Shown here piece after piece: positions 25,543 to 33,944 of a stretch of 64,000 bases of DNA; the first letter of the stretch is position 1, and every line of letters starts with the position of its first letter. A program made the position numbers and the translations under genes. The notes beneath the pieces were generated by a model. It ran no database searches. It had not been told where the DNA came from and was given only the letters and a program-made list of their open reading frames with translations. The DNA is from Caballeronia insecticola (lineage in GTDB: Bacteria; Pseudomonadota; Gammaproteobacteria; Burkholderiales; Burkholderiaceae): assembly GCF_000402035.1 (NCBI RefSeq), contig NC_021289.1, forward strand, positions 1,054,001 to 1,118,000. Direction: 5' to 3'.

Positions 25543-27837
25543 TCAGGACAGCACGACCCGGCGCACGGATTCCGGCTCCTTTACACCGGCGGTTTCCATG
25601 AGGCTTGCGAGCGGCACCGGCCGGCTCAGCAGGAAGCCCTGCATCTTGTCGCAATGCACGTCGCGCAGCGTGTCGAGTTGCTCCTGCGTCTCGACGCCTT
25701 CCGCGACCACGATCACACCGAGCTTGTGCGCCAGATCGATCACGCCTTCGACCACGGTGCGCACCATGACATCGGTCGCGATGTTGTCGACGAACGACTT
25801 GTCGAGCTTCAGCACGTCGGGCCTGAAGCGCGCGAGATAGCTCAGGCTCGAATAGCCGGTGCCGAAGTCGTCGATAGCGATACGCACGCCCATCGCGCGG
25901 ACGTTCGAGAGCACTTCCTGCGCGGCGTCCACGTTCTCGATAAGCGCCGATTCGGTGATCTCGAGCGTGATGCGGTCCGACTCGATGCAGGCGCGCTTGA
26001 GCGCGTGCCTCAGCACCGACACGAGCCGCGGATCGCGAAACTGTTTCGGCGATACGTTGAGCGCGACCGAGCACACGGACGGCATCGCGCCCGCCAGCCG
26101 TCCCGCCGCCTGCACGGCTTCGCGGATGACCCAATGCCCCGCCTCGACGATCAGCGCGCTCTCCTCCAGCACCGGCACGAACGCGCCGGGTGCGAGCAGG
26201 CCGAGCGTCGGATGATTCCAGCGCAGCAGCGCCTCGGCGCCGACGAGCGCGCCCGAATCGACGCGATACTGCGGCTGGTAATGCAGCACGAACTGGTTCT
26301 CGCGGATCGCGCCGTGCAGTTCGGACTCGAGATGCGCGCGCGCCAGGTCGTCTTTCTCGCGCTCGCCGAACACGCGGAAGGTGTTGCGGCCGGCGCGCTT
26401 GGCGGCGTACATGGCCATGTCGGCGCTGATGAAGAGGGCTTCGGGCGTGCGTCCGTGGTCCGGATGCAGCGCAACGCCGATCGAACACGTCATGGTCAGG
26501 CTCTTGCAATCGACCTTGATCGGACGATGACACGCAAGCGCGAACATGCGGCACGCGCGCGCGATGCTCTCCTGATCGAACGCGCCGGGCAGGATCACGG
26601 TGAACTCGTCGCCGCCGGGACGCGCCGCCACCGCGCCTTCGGGCAACGCGTCCTGAATGCGCCGCGCGATCGCGCGCAACACGGCATCGCCCGCAATGTG
26701 GCCGGCCGTGTCGTTGATCGACTTGAAGCGGTCGATATCGACGAACAGATACGCGAAAGGCGCGCCGGCTTCGCAACGTGCGACGAGCGCATCCATCATC
26801 GCGTTGCGGTTGGCCAGGCCCGTCAGGCTGTCCGTGTTGGCGAGGCGATGCAGTTCCTGCAGACGCTGGCGCTCGTCGGTGGCATCGACGCACACGCTCA
26901 CCACGCGCGACACCGCGCCGTCCTCGGTCACCGGATAGATGTCGGCGCGCACCCAGCGCGTGCGCTCGTGCGGCAGACACAGGCGGAAATAGCTTTGCGT
27001 CGCGGCGCCGGTTTTCACGGCGGTGCGCATTTCGTCGCGCAATGCGGGCAGGTCGTCGGGGTGCACGCGTTGCGACCATGCGGTCTGATCGGCGTCCAGC
27101 ACGGACATCGGCATTTCCCACATGCGCTCGAAAGCGGAACTCACGTGCAGCAGTTCCTGAAAATCGTGCGAGGCGGTCCAGAACACGGCATCGACGTGAT
27201 CTTCCATGTCCTTCTGCACGCGCGCGTTGCCGCGCAATTCGTCGATGAGATTGCGCTCCGCCGTGATGTCGCGCGACTTGCACAGCACCGCGGTGATCTT
27301 GCCGTGCTCGCCGTAGACAGGCGCGAAGGTCGACGTCCACCATTTGAGGTTGCCGGTCATCGTGCGGCAGGCGCCGGAAAACGACGTCGATTGCCCCGCC
27401 CTCGCGCGTTCGAAGGCCTGCCGCGCGTCGGGGCCGTCCCACAGCGCGAGCCAGTCGATGCCGACGAGATCGTCGGCGCATTCGGCTTCGATGAGCCGCC
27501 GGCCGACTTCGGATATGCACATGATGCGGCCGTCGAGACTCAGCAGCTTGAGGCAGTCCTCGGCGATGGCGAGCAACCCGTACGCGACCTGACGCGCGAC
27601 GAAAGTCTTGCGGTGCGCGTCCTGCATCCGGTGCACGCAGAACGTAACGATGAGCACGACGGCGGCGAACACCACGTTCCACGGCAGCGGCACGAAGAAC
27701 GTTCCGCACGCCGCGACCAGCACGGCGATGGGCGCGAGGCCGAGCCCGTCGAAACGGCGGGCGTACTCGACGTATGGCAGGTTCCTGGCGACATTCTCAC
27801 CGATGATCCCGAGAAAATCGTTCGCTCCTTTCCTCAC
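25543..27837 (-). CDS. Membrane-anchored PAS-PAS-GGDEF-EAL c-di-GMP enzyme
   Basis: A 764-residue protein with a hydrophobic anchor (about residues 33-70), two PAS domains (about 90-195 and 210-325), a GGDEF domain (about 335-490) and an EAL domain (about 500-755). GGDEF is intact at 408-412, but the RxxD inhibitory site expected five residues before it is missing. The EAL domain has GAEALLRW, NVSPKQF, ITESALIE and DDFGTGYSSLSYL, so phosphodiesterase residues look complete. It probably makes or degrades c-di-GMP in response to a PAS signal. It leads a co-directional run of envelope genes. Confidence 0.92.
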   Translation of the reverse strand: MRKGANDFLGIIGENVARNLPYVEYARRFDGLGLAPIAVLVAACGTFFVPLPWNVVFAAVVLIVTFCVHRMQDAHRKTFVARQVAYGLLAIAEDCLKLLSLDGRIMCISEVGRRLIEAECADDLVGIDWLALWDGPDARQAFERARAGQSTSFSGACRTMTGNLKWWTSTFAPVYGEHGKITAVLCKSRDITAERNLIDELRGNARVQKDMEDHVDAVFWTASHDFQELLHVSSAFERMWEMPMSVLDADQTAWSQRVHPDDLPALRDEMRTAVKTGAATQSYFRLCLPHERTRWVRADIYPVTEDGAVSRVVSVCVDATDERQRLQELHRLANTDSLTGLANRNAMMDALVARCEAGAPFAYLFVDIDRFKSINDTAGHIAGDAVLRAIARRIQDALPEGAVAARPGGDEFTVILPGAFDQESIARACRMFALACHRPIKVDCKSLTMTCSIGVALHPDHGRTPEALFISADMAMYAAKRAGRNTFRVFGEREKDDLARAHLESELHGAIRENQFVLHYQPQYRVDSGALVGAEALLRWNHPTLGLLAPGAFVPVLEESALIVEAGHWVIREAVQAAGRLAGAMPSVCSVALNVSPKQFRDPRLVSVLRHALKRACIESDRITLEITESALIENVDAAQEVLSNVRAMGVRIAIDDFGTGYSSLSYLARFRPDVLKLDKSFVDNIATDVMVRTVVEGVIDLAHKLGVIVVAEGVETQEQLDTLRDVHCDKMQGFLLSRPVPLASLMETAGVKEPESVRRVVLS

Positions 27838-27926
27838 CGCGCTAACCCTTGTTTCGCTGATAACTCATCGTTGTTTATCGGCGAGGGAGGGGAAGTCTTT
27901 AGAAAGGAAAACCGGGCGCGAACGTG

Positions 27927-28565
27927 TCAGCCGCGCTTCGGCCGGCGCACGGCGCGCACCTTGCCGGTCCGCCCGCCGCCGCAATAAAAGCGGTTGCGGC
28001 CATCCGCTTCGAGGCCCGACACGCCCGCGCCTTCCGGCATGTCCAGACGCTCGACGACTTCGCCCGATTGCGGATCGATACGCCGCAGTTCGCTCTCGTC
28101 GCCTTCCCAGGTTGCGTGCCACAGTTCGCCGTCGACCCAGGTCACGCCCGTGACGAAACGGTTCGATTCGATGGTGCGCAGAATCGCGCCGTTCTGCGGA
28201 TCGACCTGATGAATCTTGCGCGCCTGATATTCGCCGACCCACAGCGTGCCCTCGGCCCACGCGAGCCCCGAATCGCGGCCGCCGCCCGGCGCGGGAATCG
28301 TCGCGAGCACGCGGCCTGTTTTCGGATCGATCTTCTGGATGCGGTCTTCGGCGATCTGGTAAAGATGCTCGCCGTCGAAGGCGGTGCCCGCGTGCGCCGC
28401 GACGTCGAGCGAGCGCGTCTTCTCGCCGCTTTCGGGATCGAAGGCGTTGAGCGTGTTGCCGGCGGCGAACCACACGCGCTCGCCGTCGAAGGTGACGCCG
28501 TGCACGCCTTCGATGTCCGCAAAAGGCCCATATTCGCGGATGATTTCCGCTTTCGCGCGTTTCAT
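27927..28565 (-). CDS. Cytoplasmic beta-propeller protein (PQQ/Vgb-like repeats)
   Basis: A 212-residue protein built of about five beta-propeller-like repeats with a WxxDG / IDPxTGxV pattern: AFDPESGEKTR, KIDPKTGRVLATI, QVDPQNGAILRTI and RIDPQSGEVVERL. It has no signal peptide. Relatives include streptogramin lyase (Vgb), SMP-30-like and glutaminyl cyclotransferase-like propellers, but catalytic residues of none of these could be confirmed. It lies 63 bases downstream of the large TPR/wHTH regulator on the same strand, probably its target or partner. Confidence 0.7.
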   Translation of the reverse strand: MKRAKAEIIREYGPFADIEGVHGVTFDGERVWFAAGNTLNAFDPESGEKTRSLDVAAHAGTAFDGEHLYQIAEDRIQKIDPKTGRVLATIPAPGGGRDSGLAWAEGTLWVGEYQARKIHQVDPQNGAILRTIESNRFVTGVTWVDGELWHATWEGDESELRRIDPQSGEVVERLDMPEGAGVSGLEADGRNRFYCGGGRTGKVRAVRRPKRG

Positions 28566-28628
28566 GTCGATGTCCTCCGGTTTGATTGCGCTCGGTTGCG
28601 CTTGCCTCTCGTTGATCGTGACTTCATG

Positions 28629-29849
28629 CTAATCACCCGCCAGTTCGACGGGGAGTAACAAGGTCGTCGTGAATCCGGGCATCGGCGGCGTGGTCCAGCG
28701 GCGCGCGCGGCCCCGCCCGAACGATTGCGCCTTGCCGCTCGCGCTGAGCGCATCGAGCGCACGCTGCACCGTGCGCTGGCTCGCGCCGAGCGCCAGCGCG
28801 AGCGCGGAGCTCGACCACGATTCGCCGTCGGCGAGACACGCGAGCAGCGGCGCATATTCGTCCTCCACCGGCAGCGCCAGCACCGCGACCTCGCGCGCAT
28901 GCATCGGCTTCAGAACGAAGCCGCGCGATGTTGCGTCGATATGCGCGTGCGGACGCAAGAGCGTGCGCAGCCGGCCCATCTCGACGCGCAGACGCGCCCG
29001 ATGCGTCTCGTCGGCGTCCCGCATGCGGAATGCGCGCGCGATGAGCGCATCGCGCGGCACGTCGCCGGGCCACGCCTGCGCCAGCATGCGCGCGAGCGTG
29101 AAGAGCACCGGCCGCGTGGCGAGGGATATCGATTCACCCGCGTCGCGCACGCAAAGGCGGCACGCATCGACGATGAAAACATTCGACGCGAACAGCGCCT
29201 CCACTTCGTCAAGCCGCAGAAGCCGCGCATCGCCCTGCGTGACGACGCGCGCCGCGGGCGTTTCCAGCATGCGCCACGCGCTCTCGACTTCGGCGGCGAG
29301 CGCCGGAATGCCCGCTTGCCGCGACGCCGCCCGCGCCCGCACGAGCGCCTCGCGCGCCGTTTGCGTCTGCAGACGCCGCATGGCGATGCCCGCCGCCATC
29401 AGTTCGTGCGCCGTGCGCGACGATGCCGGAAGCGCCTCGGGATGCAAGGTCGCGAGCAGGCGCGCGGCATCGTCGAGTTTGCCGATCAGCAGCGCGCGAC
29501 GCACTTCGAGATAGCGCGCATGCGCGGCGTTGACGCGGTCGCCGTGCGCGTCGAGGATCGCGCGTGCATGTTCGAGCGAGCGGGCCGGCCACGCGAGATC
29601 GCGCGAAGCGAGCGCGATCTCCGCCTCCGCGACGATGCAACGCGAACGAGCAAGCGCTTCCTTCGCGCCGAACGCGCGCGCCGCGCTCTTGACGAGCGCA
29701 CGCGCGCGCGTGAAATCGCCGAGTTGCGCCATCGCGATGCCGCGCAACGCGAGCGCGTTCGCATCGTCACGTAGCGCGATGCGGTTCAGCGCGCCGAGCG
29801 GATCACCCGCCGCGAGCGCGCGCGCCGCCGCTGTTATCAGCGAATCCAT
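28629..29849 (-). CDS. TPR-like / winged-helix transcriptional regulator
   Basis: A 406-residue protein. The N-terminal ~210 residues are Ala/Arg-rich helical repeats of TPR type. Residues ~220-310 (ISLATRPVLFTLARMLAQAW, RLRVEMGRLRTLL, SRGFVLKP) match an OmpR/SARP-like winged helix. Residues ~325-385 (SSSALALALGASQRTVQRALDAL, GRGRARRW) look like a second helix-turn-helix. Two DNA-binding modules behind a TPR domain is an unusual order, since BTAD regulators carry the winged helix first. The beta-propeller gene is immediately downstream. Confidence 0.7.
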   Translation of the reverse strand: MDSLITAAARALAAGDPLGALNRIALRDDANALALRGIAMAQLGDFTRARALVKSAARAFGAKEALARSRCIVAEAEIALASRDLAWPARSLEHARAILDAHGDRVNAAHARYLEVRRALLIGKLDDAARLLATLHPEALPASSRTAHELMAAGIAMRRLQTQTAREALVRARAASRQAGIPALAAEVESAWRMLETPAARVVTQGDARLLRLDEVEALFASNVFIVDACRLCVRDAGESISLATRPVLFTLARMLAQAWPGDVPRDALIARAFRMRDADETHRARLRVEMGRLRTLLRPHAHIDATSRGFVLKPMHAREVAVLALPVEDEYAPLLACLADGESWSSSALALALGASQRTVQRALDALSASGKAQSFGRGRARRWTTPPMPGFTTTLLLPVELAGD

Positions 29850-30122
29850 GCGAATCGCGCCACGCTCGTCTCTCCTCTGCGCTGGATGTCCGCGACTAAT
29901 CTAACACCGCACTTACGGTCCGCTAGCGCGCAACATCACCCCCGCAACCGAACTTTTGCCCGAAGAAAGCAGAGGTTTTTTCAAACGCCGTATTTTTTAC
30001 TCATTTTTTTCCGATTATTTTTCTTCGTCTTTCTTCTACCTTGCTGAAATCGCGCGGCATTTCGTAATGTGAAGCGTTCGTTGAATAAAGACGCCATGAC
30101 ACCGGAGAAGGGAGAGGAAGAC
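29850..30122. other. Intergenic region with T-rich tract
   Basis: This 273-base divergent gap holds an unusually AT-rich, pyrimidine-rich segment at about 29985-30045, with runs of six and seven T (positions ~29976, ~29993, ~30004). In a GC-rich genome this stands out as promoter or silencer DNA for the GT2 gene. No clear operator dyad was seen. Confidence 0.5.
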
Positions 30123-31097
30123 ATGACGAGCGCATTGACGGTCTCCATATGCCTGCCGACGTGCAATCGGCCCGAACTGATCGTCGAATGCCTCGATTCG
30201 TGTCTCGCGCAGACGTATCCGCACATCGAAATCCTCGTCGGCGACGACTCGCGCGATGACGTGACGCAGCAACTGATCGCCACGCGCTATGCCCACGACG
30301 CGCGCATCCGCTACGTGCGTCACGATCCGCCGCTCGGTCAGGCGCGCAATGTCGCGAGCCTGTTCGAACGCGCGGCGGGCACGCTCGTCATGCTGATTCA
30401 CGACGACGATTACCTCGCGCCCGAAGGCGTCGCGCGTCTCGCCGCGCTGTGGCAAATCTATCCGCATCTCGAAGTCGCGTTCGGCGATCAGCATGAAGTG
30501 GATGCGTCCGGTCATGTCGATGCGCAGCGCAGCGCGGCGCTCAACGCAGCGTTTCATCGCACGCGGCGCGCGCAGGGCATGCAGATGTTGCCGGGCAGAA
30601 CCGGGCTCGTGCAGATGTTCCCCAATAACGGCTGGATGGCGCTCGCCACGCTCGTGCGCTGCGTCGGCTATCGCGAAGACGCCGGCGCATGCTGCGACTT
30701 CGTCTTCGGCGTCGAGCTGTGTCTTGCGGCGTCGCAGGTCTATTACCTTCACGAGTACGTGTCGTATTACCGCAAGACGCCGGTGTCGATATCGCAGAGC
30801 ACGCGCGTGTCGCCGTTCGCCGCCGCGTTTACCGCCTATTCGTTCGTGCTGAGACTGACGCTCGATGCATCGCTCGAAACGGCGCGCGGCAAGGCTTTGC
30901 GCAGGCTCGCGCCGATCGTCGTGTCGCTGCATGCGAAGCACGATGCGCCGCTCGCCGCGCTGCGCGTCGCGCTCGATCATCCCGATGCGTATGCGTATGG
31001 GCTCAATCTCCGTCTCTACTATCACCTTGCGCTGATCGCGCGGGCATTGCTCGCCGTCTGCGTGCGGCAACGCCCGCGCGCGCCGCGCTTTCCCTGA
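30123..31097 (+). CDS. Family 2 glycosyltransferase
   Basis: A 324-residue GT-A glycosyltransferase. VSICLPTCNRPELIVECLDSCLAQTYPHIEILVGDDS is the GT2 nucleotide-binding start, MLIHDDDYLAPEG contains the metal-binding DXD, and no membrane helix is seen. The start at 30123 follows GAGAGGAAG; an earlier ATG at 30069 lacks a good signal. Unlike most GT2 genes it stands alone, between a regulator and a chemoreceptor gene, behind a T-rich leader. Acceptor and donor are unknown. Confidence 0.88.
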   Translation: MTSALTVSICLPTCNRPELIVECLDSCLAQTYPHIEILVGDDSRDDVTQQLIATRYAHDARIRYVRHDPPLGQARNVASLFERAAGTLVMLIHDDDYLAPEGVARLAALWQIYPHLEVAFGDQHEVDASGHVDAQRSAALNAAFHRTRRAQGMQMLPGRTGLVQMFPNNGWMALATLVRCVGYREDAGACCDFVFGVELCLAASQVYYLHEYVSYYRKTPVSISQSTRVSPFAAAFTAYSFVLRLTLDASLETARGKALRRLAPIVVSLHAKHDAPLAALRVALDHPDAYAYGLNLRLYYHLALIARALLAVCVRQRPRAPRFP

Positions 31098-31284
31098 GAA
31101 AGCGCGGGCCTCGTCCGGCAAACGTTGTCTTACATTTCCATTGCTACTTAAAAGGTTGCTAAAGGCGTTCGCCACGCTGTCGTTATACAGGCGGCTTGAT
31201 GGACAACATCGGCCGCGCGGCAGGCGAGCATCGTCGCCCGCATTCGCGCTCGCGCACCCGCGATGCAGCCACCTTGAGAGAGCT

Positions 31285-32841
31285 ATGTTTTCGACAATCA
31301 AAGGCCGTCTGGCCTTGGCCATGACCTTGCTGAGCGCGCTTCTGATCGCGATCGGCATGGTCGGACTGATCGGCATGAGCCGGTCCAACGCAACGACGTA
31401 TGACCTCTTCACGAATGAAATGCCGAGCGCCGTGTCGGTCGGCAATGCCGAAATGTTCATGGCGCGCGAACGCCTGAGCTTCGACCGCGCCGCACTCAAC
31501 GCGGGCACGCCTGCAGCCGAGGACGCGATCGGACGCGGCGCGCTGATGCGCAAAACCTCCGACGATGCCTGGACCAAATACGCCAGCCTGCCGCAAGCTC
31601 CGGGCGAGAAACCGCTCGCGGACAAGTTCAACGAGCAGCGTCTCGCGCTGCAAAAACTGATCGACGCGGGTTACGCCGACATTCGCGCGAAGGATCAGGA
31701 AAAGATTCTCGCCGATGCCAGCGCCATGCAGGCTGCGTTCAACGAGTTCGCGAAGAGCGGCATCGAGTTGCGCAAGCTGCAGTTCGAACAGGCGAAGGCC
31801 GGTTACGACGAAGGGCAGGAAAGCTTCGCGATGTTCCGCGCAGCCTCGATCGCCGCGATGCTGATCGGCGTGGCCGCGGCGTTCTACACGTGGTTCTCGC
31901 TGCGCCGTCGCATTACGCGTCCGCTCGATGCCGCGCTTGCACAGTTCGAAGCCATCGCGGCGGGCGACCTGCGCCGCACCGTGAGCATCGCATCGAACGA
32001 CGAAATGGGCCAGTTGCTGCGCGGTCTCTCGACGATGCAGGCGAGCCTCATCGACACGGTGCGCACGGTACGCGGCGGCAGTGAGTCGATTGCATCCGCC
32101 ACCAAGCAGATTGCCGCGGGCAACGTGGACCTGTCCTCGCGCACGGAAGAGCAGGCGTCGGCGTTGCAGGAAACGGCGTCGAGCATGGATGAGCTTACCG
32201 GCACGGTCAAGCAGAATGCCGACAACGCGCGTCAGGCCAGCGTGCTTGCCGCGAACGCTTCGGAGATCGCGGGCAAGGGGAGCCATGTCGTATCGCAAGT
32301 CGTCTCCACGATGGGCGACATCAATCAAAGCTCGGCGAAGATCGCGGACATCATCACGATCATCGAAGGCATCGCGTTCCAGACCAACATTCTCGCGTTG
32401 AACGCGGCGGTCGAAGCGGCGCGTGCGGGTGAGGAAGGCCGCGGCTTCGCGGTCGTCGCGGGCGAAGTCCGCAGTCTCGCGCAACGTTCGTCGGCGGCGG
32501 CGAAGGAGATCAAAGAACTGATCGACAACTCGGTGGAGCGCGTGCAGTCGGGTACGGCACTCGTCGATGAAGCGGGCCGCACGATGACCGAAATCAGCAC
32601 GGCCGTGCAGCGCGTGACCGACATCATGGGCGAGATCGCGGCGGCTTCCGAGGAACAGAGCAGCGGCATCGAGCAAGTCGCGCGCGCCGTCACGCAGATG
32701 GATGAAGTGACGCAGCAGAACGCGGCGCTCGTGGAAGAAGCGGCGGCGGCGGCGCAATCGCTGGAGGATCAGGCGGGCGCGTTGCGCACGGCGGTGGAAA
32801 TCTTCCGTCTGCACGACGAAAGCATGCGCGCAACGGCCTGA
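31285..32841 (+). CDS. Methyl-accepting chemotaxis protein
   Basis: A 518-residue transmembrane chemoreceptor. Helix 1 (about 9-31) and helix 2 (about 183-203) enclose a ~150-residue four-helix periplasmic sensor of Tar type; a HAMP domain (RRRITRPLDAAL...) and a long coiled-coil signalling domain follow. The hairpin tip EEGRGFAVVAGEVRSLAQRS is intact. The C-terminus has no NWETF-like CheR-binding pentapeptide. GAGAG precedes the ATG at 31285. A strong terminator hairpin follows. The ligand is unknown. Confidence 0.93.
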   Translation: MFSTIKGRLALAMTLLSALLIAIGMVGLIGMSRSNATTYDLFTNEMPSAVSVGNAEMFMARERLSFDRAALNAGTPAAEDAIGRGALMRKTSDDAWTKYASLPQAPGEKPLADKFNEQRLALQKLIDAGYADIRAKDQEKILADASAMQAAFNEFAKSGIELRKLQFEQAKAGYDEGQESFAMFRAASIAAMLIGVAAAFYTWFSLRRRITRPLDAALAQFEAIAAGDLRRTVSIASNDEMGQLLRGLSTMQASLIDTVRTVRGGSESIASATKQIAAGNVDLSSRTEEQASALQETASSMDELTGTVKQNADNARQASVLAANASEIAGKGSHVVSQVVSTMGDINQSSAKIADIITIIEGIAFQTNILALNAAVEAARAGEEGRGFAVVAGEVRSLAQRSSAAAKEIKELIDNSVERVQSGTALVDEAGRTMTEISTAVQRVTDIMGEIAAASEEQSSGIEQVARAVTQMDEVTQQNAALVEEAAAAAQSLEDQAGALRTAVEIFRLHDESMRATA

Positions 32842-32863
32842 AGCGCTTCGCTCTTTTGAACCG

Positions 32864-32906
32864 GCGCGGCTCGCGTTCCTTCGGGACGCGGGCCGCGTGT
32901 GTTTTC
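32864..32906 (+). terminator. Rho-independent terminator after the chemoreceptor gene
   Basis: A stem of about 15 pairs (32864-32878 with 32884-32898, including a few G-U) closes a CTTCG loop and is followed by GTGTTTTC. It lies 22 bases after the MCP stop and reaches into the last codon of the convergent LysR gene. Confidence 0.65.
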
Positions 32907-33831
32907 AGCGACGTGTCTTCACAACCGGGCGCTTTCGCTTCGTATCCGCCTTCATCGCGGGCACGCCCACACGCTCGCGCAAATACTCGACGGTCCGCAC
33001 GCAGCGCGCGGGCAGCGGCCATTCCGCTCGATGAATGAGCCACAACGTATCGACCACAGGCGCGCCGCATTCGACGACACCGACCGCCTCCGGCTTGCCG
33101 AACGCGATGCGCGCATAACGCGGTATCACGGTGAAGCCGAGACCGCGCGCGACGAATTCCGGAATCAGGCTGATCTGGTTGCTGAAGCCTTGCCGCCGCA
33201 GGCTCGCTACGCCCGGATTGCCCGGAAAGCGCCGGCTCAATAGACGGCTCGCCGTCACGTGCGCTTCGGGATAATCGATAAAGCCGAGCCGTTCGAGATC
33301 GCTCCAATCATGCACGTCGGCGTTCGCCGGCACGACGAGTTCGAGCGGCTCCTCGATGAACTTGCTCGCGGCAAGACGCGGATCGTCGGGCCTGAGCGCG
33401 ACGATGCCGAGATCGTAGCGGCTCTGCAGCACCGATTCGAGCACTTCGGAATCCGGCGCGAAGCGATGCCGCATCTTCCATTCAGGGCGCTGCTGCTGCA
33501 AATCCAGCAATAACGGAAACAGCACGAGCCCGATGCTGCCCGGCGTGATGAGACCGATCTCGCCGGGTTCGTCCTCGCTGTCGGACAGACGCGACGCGAG
33601 ACGCTTGTCCGCCCGCTCCATCTCCTCGCAATAGTCGATCAGCGCGTGACCCGCCGGCGTCAGTTCGATGCCGCGCGGACGGCGGATCACAAGCAGGCCG
33701 AGTTCGTCTTCGAGATGCCGCAGATGCTGGCTCACAGCGGCCTGCGTCAGATCGAGCCGCGCGGCGGCGCGCGTGAAGTTGCCGAGTTCGACGAGCGCGA
33801 GAAAAGTGCGCAGCCATTGCGGATTGAGCAT
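32905..33831 (-). CDS. LysR-family transcriptional regulator
   Basis: A 308-residue LysR protein with HTH GNFTRAAARLDLTQAAVSQHL and an effector domain. The ATG at 33831 is used; a GTG lies directly before it. A basic tail (TKRKRPVVKTRR) ends the chain. It is divergent from the Old Yellow Enzyme gene and its own probable operator (33841-33855) lies in the 113-base gap, so that gene is the likely target. It is also the closest regulator gene to the gallate operon, but about 1.2 kb beyond that operon's 3' end. Confidence 0.92.
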   Translation of the reverse strand: MLNPQWLRTFLALVELGNFTRAAARLDLTQAAVSQHLRHLEDELGLLVIRRPRGIELTPAGHALIDYCEEMERADKRLASRLSDSEDEPGEIGLITPGSIGLVLFPLLLDLQQQRPEWKMRHRFAPDSEVLESVLQSRYDLGIVALRPDDPRLAASKFIEEPLELVVPANADVHDWSDLERLGFIDYPEAHVTASRLLSRRFPGNPGVASLRRQGFSNQISLIPEFVARGLGFTVIPRYARIAFGKPEAVGVVECGAPVVDTLWLIHRAEWPLPARCVRTVEYLRERVGVPAMKADTKRKRPVVKTRR

Positions 33832-33840
33832 CACAAAATT

Positions 33841-33855
33841 TTATCGAATCGATAA
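33841..33855. promoter_or_regulatory. LysR-type operator between LysR and Old Yellow Enzyme genes
   Basis: TTATCG-AAT-CGATAA is a perfect 6-bp dyad with a 3-base centre and contains a T-N11-A pair. It begins ten bases upstream of the LysR start codon, a place suited to autorepression and divergent activation. Confidence 0.6.
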
Positions 33856-33944
33856 CCGGTAGATGGTTTTCATTATAGCGTCCGGAGGGTAATCTCGAAG
33901 CCTTGATTCAACCGGCTTCGGCCATTCGCTCCAGAGAACACTTC

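Noticed and set aside
25654..27987. A 777-codon open frame antisense to the GGDEF/EAL gene, and a 1000-codon frame at 24707-27709 on the minus strand
   Set aside because: Both are high-GC shadow frames. They are rich in Arg, Ala and His, have no domain motifs and cover well-supported genes in the correct frame.
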